From: Zoroaster sp. YZ-2022
Taxonomy: Eukaryota; Echinodermata; Asteroidea; Forcipulatida; Zoroasteridae
NCBI GenBank assembly: GCA_029582265.1
Contig: CM055828.1
Coordinates: forward strand, 12,931,777-12,995,776
Direction of reading: 5' to 3'
Length of the DNA stretch: 64,000 nucleotides
Shown: positions 59,853 through 64,000 of the stretch, piece after piece
Position numbering within the stretch: the first letter of the stretch is position 1
How the letters are laid out: each line of letters begins with the position of its first letter
Notes under the pieces: model-generated
Seen by the model: the letters and a program-made list of their open reading frames with translations, nothing else
Databases searched by the model: none
What the model was told of the DNA's origin: nothing
Program-made: the position numbers and the translations under genes

Positions 59853-60779
59853 CCGTACGTACGACTTAATATCTCGTACGTACGACTTATTATCTCGTAC
59901 GTACGACTTATTATCTCGTACGTACGACTTAGTATCTCGTACGTACGACTTAGTATCTCGTACGTACGACTTATTATCTCGTACGTACGACTTAATATCT
60001 CGTACGTACGACTTAATATCTCGTACGTACGACTTAATATCTCGTACGGACGACTTAATATATCTCGTACGTACGACTTAATATCTCGTACGTACGACTT
60101 ATCTCGTACGTACGACTTAATATCTCGTACGTACGACTTATCTCGTACGTACGACTTAATATCTCGTACGTACGACTTAATATCTCGTACGTACGACTTA
60201 ATATCTCGTACGTACGACTTAATATCTCGTACGTACGACTTAATATCTCGTACGTACGACTTAATATCTCGTACGTACGACTTAATATCTCGTACGTACG
60301 ACTTAATATCTCGTACGTACGACTTAATATCTCGTACGTACGACTTAATATCTCGTACGTACGACTTAATATCTCGTACGTACGACTTAATATCTCGTAC
60401 GTACGACTTATTATCTCGTACGTACGACTTATTATCTCGTACGTACGACTTATTATCTCGTACGTACGACTTATTATCTCGTACGTACGACTTATTATCT
60501 CGTACGTACGACTTATTATCTCGTACGTACGACTTATTATCTCGTACGTACGACTTATTATCTCGTACGTACGACTTATTATCTCGTACGTACGACTTAT
60601 TATCTCGTACGTACGACTTATTATCTCGTACGTACGACTTATTATCTCGTACGTATGACTTCTTGTCTCATACGTACGACTTCTTATCTCGTACATACGA
60701 CTTATTATCTCGTACATACAACTTATCTCATACGTACGACTTATCTCGTACGTACGACTTATTATCTCGTACGTACGAC
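59853..60779. repeat. 21-bp satellite with palindromic core (~44 copies)
   Basis: Unit TCTCGTACGTACGACTTAATA, core CGTACGTACG. Variants differ at the TTA(A/T/G)TAT step and cluster in blocks: mixed 59853-60060, mostly TTAATAT 60060-60400, mostly TTATTAT 60400-60660. A few 17-bp short units (CGACTTATCTCG) stand at both ends, and mutated CATAC copies at 60650-60740. Frames read R-T-Y-E-I-I-S repeats, which is not evidence of a protein. It ends 15 bp before the integrase ATG. Confidence 0.95.
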
Positions 60780-60859
60780 TTAATTGGGAGGAAAATTTAT
60801 TTTTATGTTGGCAGCTATACGCTTCCGTAGATTTGCTTCAATTTATAAAGAGCTTTTTA

Positions 60860-61495
60860 AACTTGAACTTCCAGTTTGGACAGGAAGTAAGGGTCAATAG
60901 GGTCATGTCTGTGTATCAAATGTCGAGTCCTCCATGTTCTGTATCTGAAGGAATCAAGAAATTATCTATTGTGGTTCACGAGATATAAATTATATTCTTT
61001 TAATTATAATTAATTACGTAATAATTCATTAGATTACCTCACCGTGACGTCACAGCGTTACCTGAAACTATAATGTTAAGGTCTAACTATGTGTTAAGTT
61101 TTAAGGTTCTTTGAACTCCGCAACGATATTTTGGCTGTATAAATACATTTACAGAATAGTGATTCTGAATAGTTCACATAAACTTCCGGTTTCGACTGGA
61201 AGGAGAGGTCAGATTCGGGTCACGTCTGTGTACGAAAAATCACGTAGACCTAATTCAAGATCTTTCAGATGATGCAAAGATTGTGAAAATATCTTTTGTG
61301 GTTCATGAGATATAATTTGTTGAAATATTAAACTTTGATTTAGTGTAATTCGATATCTGATGACTTCACTATGACAGTCTGTGAACTCTGCAACTATGTT
61401 TTTATCTCTGGATATGTCTCACTGAGAAGGAGGAGAAGAAAAAGCAAAAAAAGACCGAACAATAACAAGGTGTTCGCGCTGTCGCTCGAACACCT
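60860..61495 (-). mobile_element. inverted fragment of the array element's 5' part
   Basis: Read on the minus strand: AGGTGTTCGAGCGACAGCGC, GAACACCT, TTGTTATTGTTCGG, then TTCTTCTCC, CCAGAGAC and AACATAGTTGCAGAG, then the two CCGGTCGAAA blocks. This is the same order as 2691-3210. It stops after AACTTCCAGTTTGG / TTTAAAC (about 60860). Considerably diverged, so an older dispersed copy with a real 5' end (outer flank GCATTTTT). Confidence 0.8.
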
Positions 61496-62104
61496 AAAAA
61501 TGCATACAATTATTCAATCGTACAATGTACAATGTCCGAACGGGATTGTATTTTTTTCTTCATAGATGTGTTCATCACATCTCTACCTATAATCTATTAG
61601 CGCCCCTAATTAATCGATCCACTAATGAGTTCAGCCCAACTAATTAAAAATGCATACAATTATCCGATCGGGATCTCCATATGTACAATGTACGAACAGC
61701 ATGCCTATCTTTGACCGAAAGTGTTCCATCGTAAAGACTGTCCCATTAATTAATGGCAACAGTTTCTTGGTATATTATATAAGTAGTGCACAAAAGGATA
61801 CTTTCAATGTTTTCTTTTGTTGTATTTTTTAAATTGATTTTCCTCTTATTTGGTATAAATAAAAAATAAATAAACATAAATAAATTCCCCTTATTTGGAA
61901 AAAATGCTTTGAATTCTATATGCATATTGTACACATCACCTTTATGCAGACTTAATTTCTGCGACAACAATTTCTGACATTATAGTTATAGCGAGCCCAA
62001 TAAATCTTGTAACAAATTCCAATTTTGGTCACAAATTTGAAAGTCTAAATGAAAATTATCTTTCTTTCTTTTCCAAAATAACATCCCTTACTGTGTACCT
62101 TTAT
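61496..62104. other. no recognisable gene
   Basis: AT-rich. AAAATGCATACAATTAT followed by TCAATCG/CCGATCG recurs at 61499 and 61648, a short direct repeat. Nothing else seen. Confidence 0.45.
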
Positions 62105-62816
62105 CACTCTGAAAACAGATTGGTTAAAATAACCAATAAAATGTTTAATTTTAACCATTGTTGTTGGTAGATATGTGTCCAAGCAAATTAATCAATCTAA
62201 ATTTGTTTACCTTTTTAATCAATAATTTTTGGTTAAAATTCTAACCAATATAGAGTTGGTCATTTTAATCATTTTATGCTTAAATTGCATTAATGTTATT
62301 AACGATTAAATACATATATACAATATACATACTAACGTGTCAATTGGAGTACTGTTACCCGTAGCTTGACTCCTGTATACTTTATGACACACACGGTATG
62401 ATACACATTATGTAGGCCTACCATATATATATTTCAAGTTCAATCATCTTTTCAGTCATAGTTACTGAATTTTACTGTAGATTTTTCCATTTTGTTTCAT
62501 TTTTGTGTTCAAAATAAAAAGTTGTGTTTACATATTTGACAATTTTCACAAATTCTTCGATAATTTATACAAGAAAAAACACAAGTAATTTACATTAAAT
62601 GTTAAATTTTAAAAATTTATCACTATGTTTTCAAAGAAATTGCACAACTTCTAGCCCCGCCTACCTTGTTTGCATATTTATAAAACAACCAAGATATTGG
62701 TTAAAATTACAAACATCTTTGACCAAGATAATTGGTTAATAACCATTGTATTAATAATAAAAAGTGTGTTAACCATTTAAATTGGGGTAGTTTTTTAACC
62801 AATCCATTTTAGAGTG
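62105..62816. repeat. AACCAAT-rich MITE (712 bp)
   Basis: Left CACTCTGAAAACAGATTGGT and TAAAA are inverted at the right as TTTTTTAACCAATCCATTTT and AGAGTG. Many TTGGTTA/TAACCAA words inside. No open frame. Confidence 0.75.
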
Positions 62817-64000
62817 TAGGCAAACTTCCACTACAGTAATATCTGACATTTTATAAATAATGTACGAAAGCCTTTTTTCTCGTCCAAAATTCTAAATATT
62901 GTATGCTAAAACATCCCCTAGCGTATACCTTTAGGCAGACTTAATAAACAAACTTTATTAACATAACTTCCTGAATTTCTTTTTTCTAAACGATTTTTGT
63001 CAAATAATTATAAATGATATTAGATCTGTTCGTTAAACAAAATGAATATAATCCTATATTAACAACTCGTTGAAGTCATTTTCATACAGCCATGGACGGG
63101 GCCAATTACACTCAATCTAAGTGATGCAATATATTACTGCAAAAAAGAATTCATATTTAAATAAACATTTATCACAGATTTGATACACATTGGATACAAA
63201 TTAAAACTGTTTAAATCACATGTGAGAAACATTTTTCGAGCATATTTTTTAGACAAATAATAACATTACCGTTTATTTGTTTGGATGTTTCGAGAGAAGG
63301 TACAACAATGTGTAATTACAAAATTATCAAAATAAAAATATAGTATCTGTCGTTTTTGTCAAAAAACTTTCATAGGTTAAATTATGATATTGTTTTTGAA
63401 AACTAAAAATCTATATACGAGCAAATAATTTCCAAATACCTTTTTTTTATAAATATTATACAATTAAATATTTTGATTGTGTGCAGTCACTCTTTTTACA
63501 TGAAACCATTATTTGCTTTATACAAAACAAAACTTTGTGATTGTTTATAATAAGCTCATATCATCAGTTGGAAATGAATGTTGTTATCCGAGGACCCTGA
63601 TGAGATAATGTTCGAATGATATTCATCTTCTATCTTAGTTGGACTATTTATTCAAGTTAAACTGGTTATGATGAACTAAATCTATTTGGGCTTTACACTT
63701 CTTTTATTAAAGAGATTATTTAACTAATTTCATTTCGTAAATCATTTCCAAAAAAGTATAAACATGTAACAATTATAATTGCTGTAAAGCATAGATCAAT
63801 GTTCTCCCATACATATACATTTAAGGCCATAAAGCCTACTTAATTTGGTCAGTAAATCAGTATTATTGCCTGCAAAAACATACATTTATACAAAAGACAG
63901 ACACGCGATGACATAAACCCCAATGATGATGTTACGAGGTATAAGATCTGGTTGTGAAACTATTTTTTAGGAATGTGTTATTTTGAGACTTTGTTGTTCT
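62817..64000. other. no recognisable gene
   Basis: AT-rich sequence, no open frame or repeat structure that I can support. Confidence 0.5.

Noticed and set aside
60055..60717. 220-codon minus-strand frame of R-T-Y-E-I-(I/L)-S repeats
   Set aside because: It is the 21-bp satellite (a multiple of three) read in one frame; other frames are equally periodic, and nothing suggests translation.
59853..60779. Regular short repeats that could suggest a CRISPR array
   Set aside because: Units are contiguous with no unique spacers, in a eukaryotic context, with no cas genes.

Overview
This window is animal nuclear DNA: spliced genes with GT/AG introns, large AT-rich introns, tRNA-derived repeats, many MITEs, and metazoan-only families (animal cryptochrome, THAP finger, DIRS1-type retroelement). 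The transposon mix and the frequent TACATGTA words suggest a marine invertebrate deuterostome, most likely an echinoderm. That is an impression from sequence style, not a database result. No sign of bacterial gene organisation was seen. Only one gene looks intact, a hAT transposase. Almost everything else is repeats or broken genes.

Layout. 1-2486: no gene, one near-perfect hairpin MITE. 2487-33984: a head-to-tail array of five complete units and one partial unit (5.2-6.6 kb each), ended by a 500-N gap. Each unit ends in a short hairpin, then a CTAG, then directly the next unit. It begins with AGGTGTT hairpins and/or a TTC tract, and the unit's 5' terminal sequence recurs inverted just inside its 3' end. 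These are hallmarks of Helitron/Helentron rolling-circle elements. Each unit carries the same partial, intron-containing, decayed gene of an uncharacterised invertebrate family, which looks like a captured passenger.

34485-53635: a cryptochrome/(6-4)-photolyase-type gene on the minus strand, with four recognisable exons (52763 down to 37510) carrying several frame disruptions and no FAD-domain exons in view. Its introns hold a structurally complete but coding-dead DIRS1-like retrotransposon (44467-50654, with both inverted terminal repeats and the diagnostic internal complementary region), a 1.3 kb foldback element, tRNA-derived SINE-like repeats and several MITEs. A broken THAP-finger gene lies at 35898-36201.

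53636-60779: a nested transposon. A DDE-integrase (IS3EU-like) gene on the minus strand is split by a complete 4.7 kb hAT element (54597-59311). The hAT has 17-bp terminal inverted repeats and a 5-bp target duplication, and codes for an intact ~800-residue, three-exon transposase. The integrase start codon is abutted by a ~0.93 kb satellite of a 21-bp unit with a palindromic core.

60860-61495 is an inverted fragment of the array unit's 5' part. The last 2.5 kb is AT-rich with one MITE. Order of events that can be read: the passenger MITE inserted before the array amplified; two small hAT-like elements entered unit 6 later; DIRS entered the cryptochrome intron; hAT entered the integrase gene.
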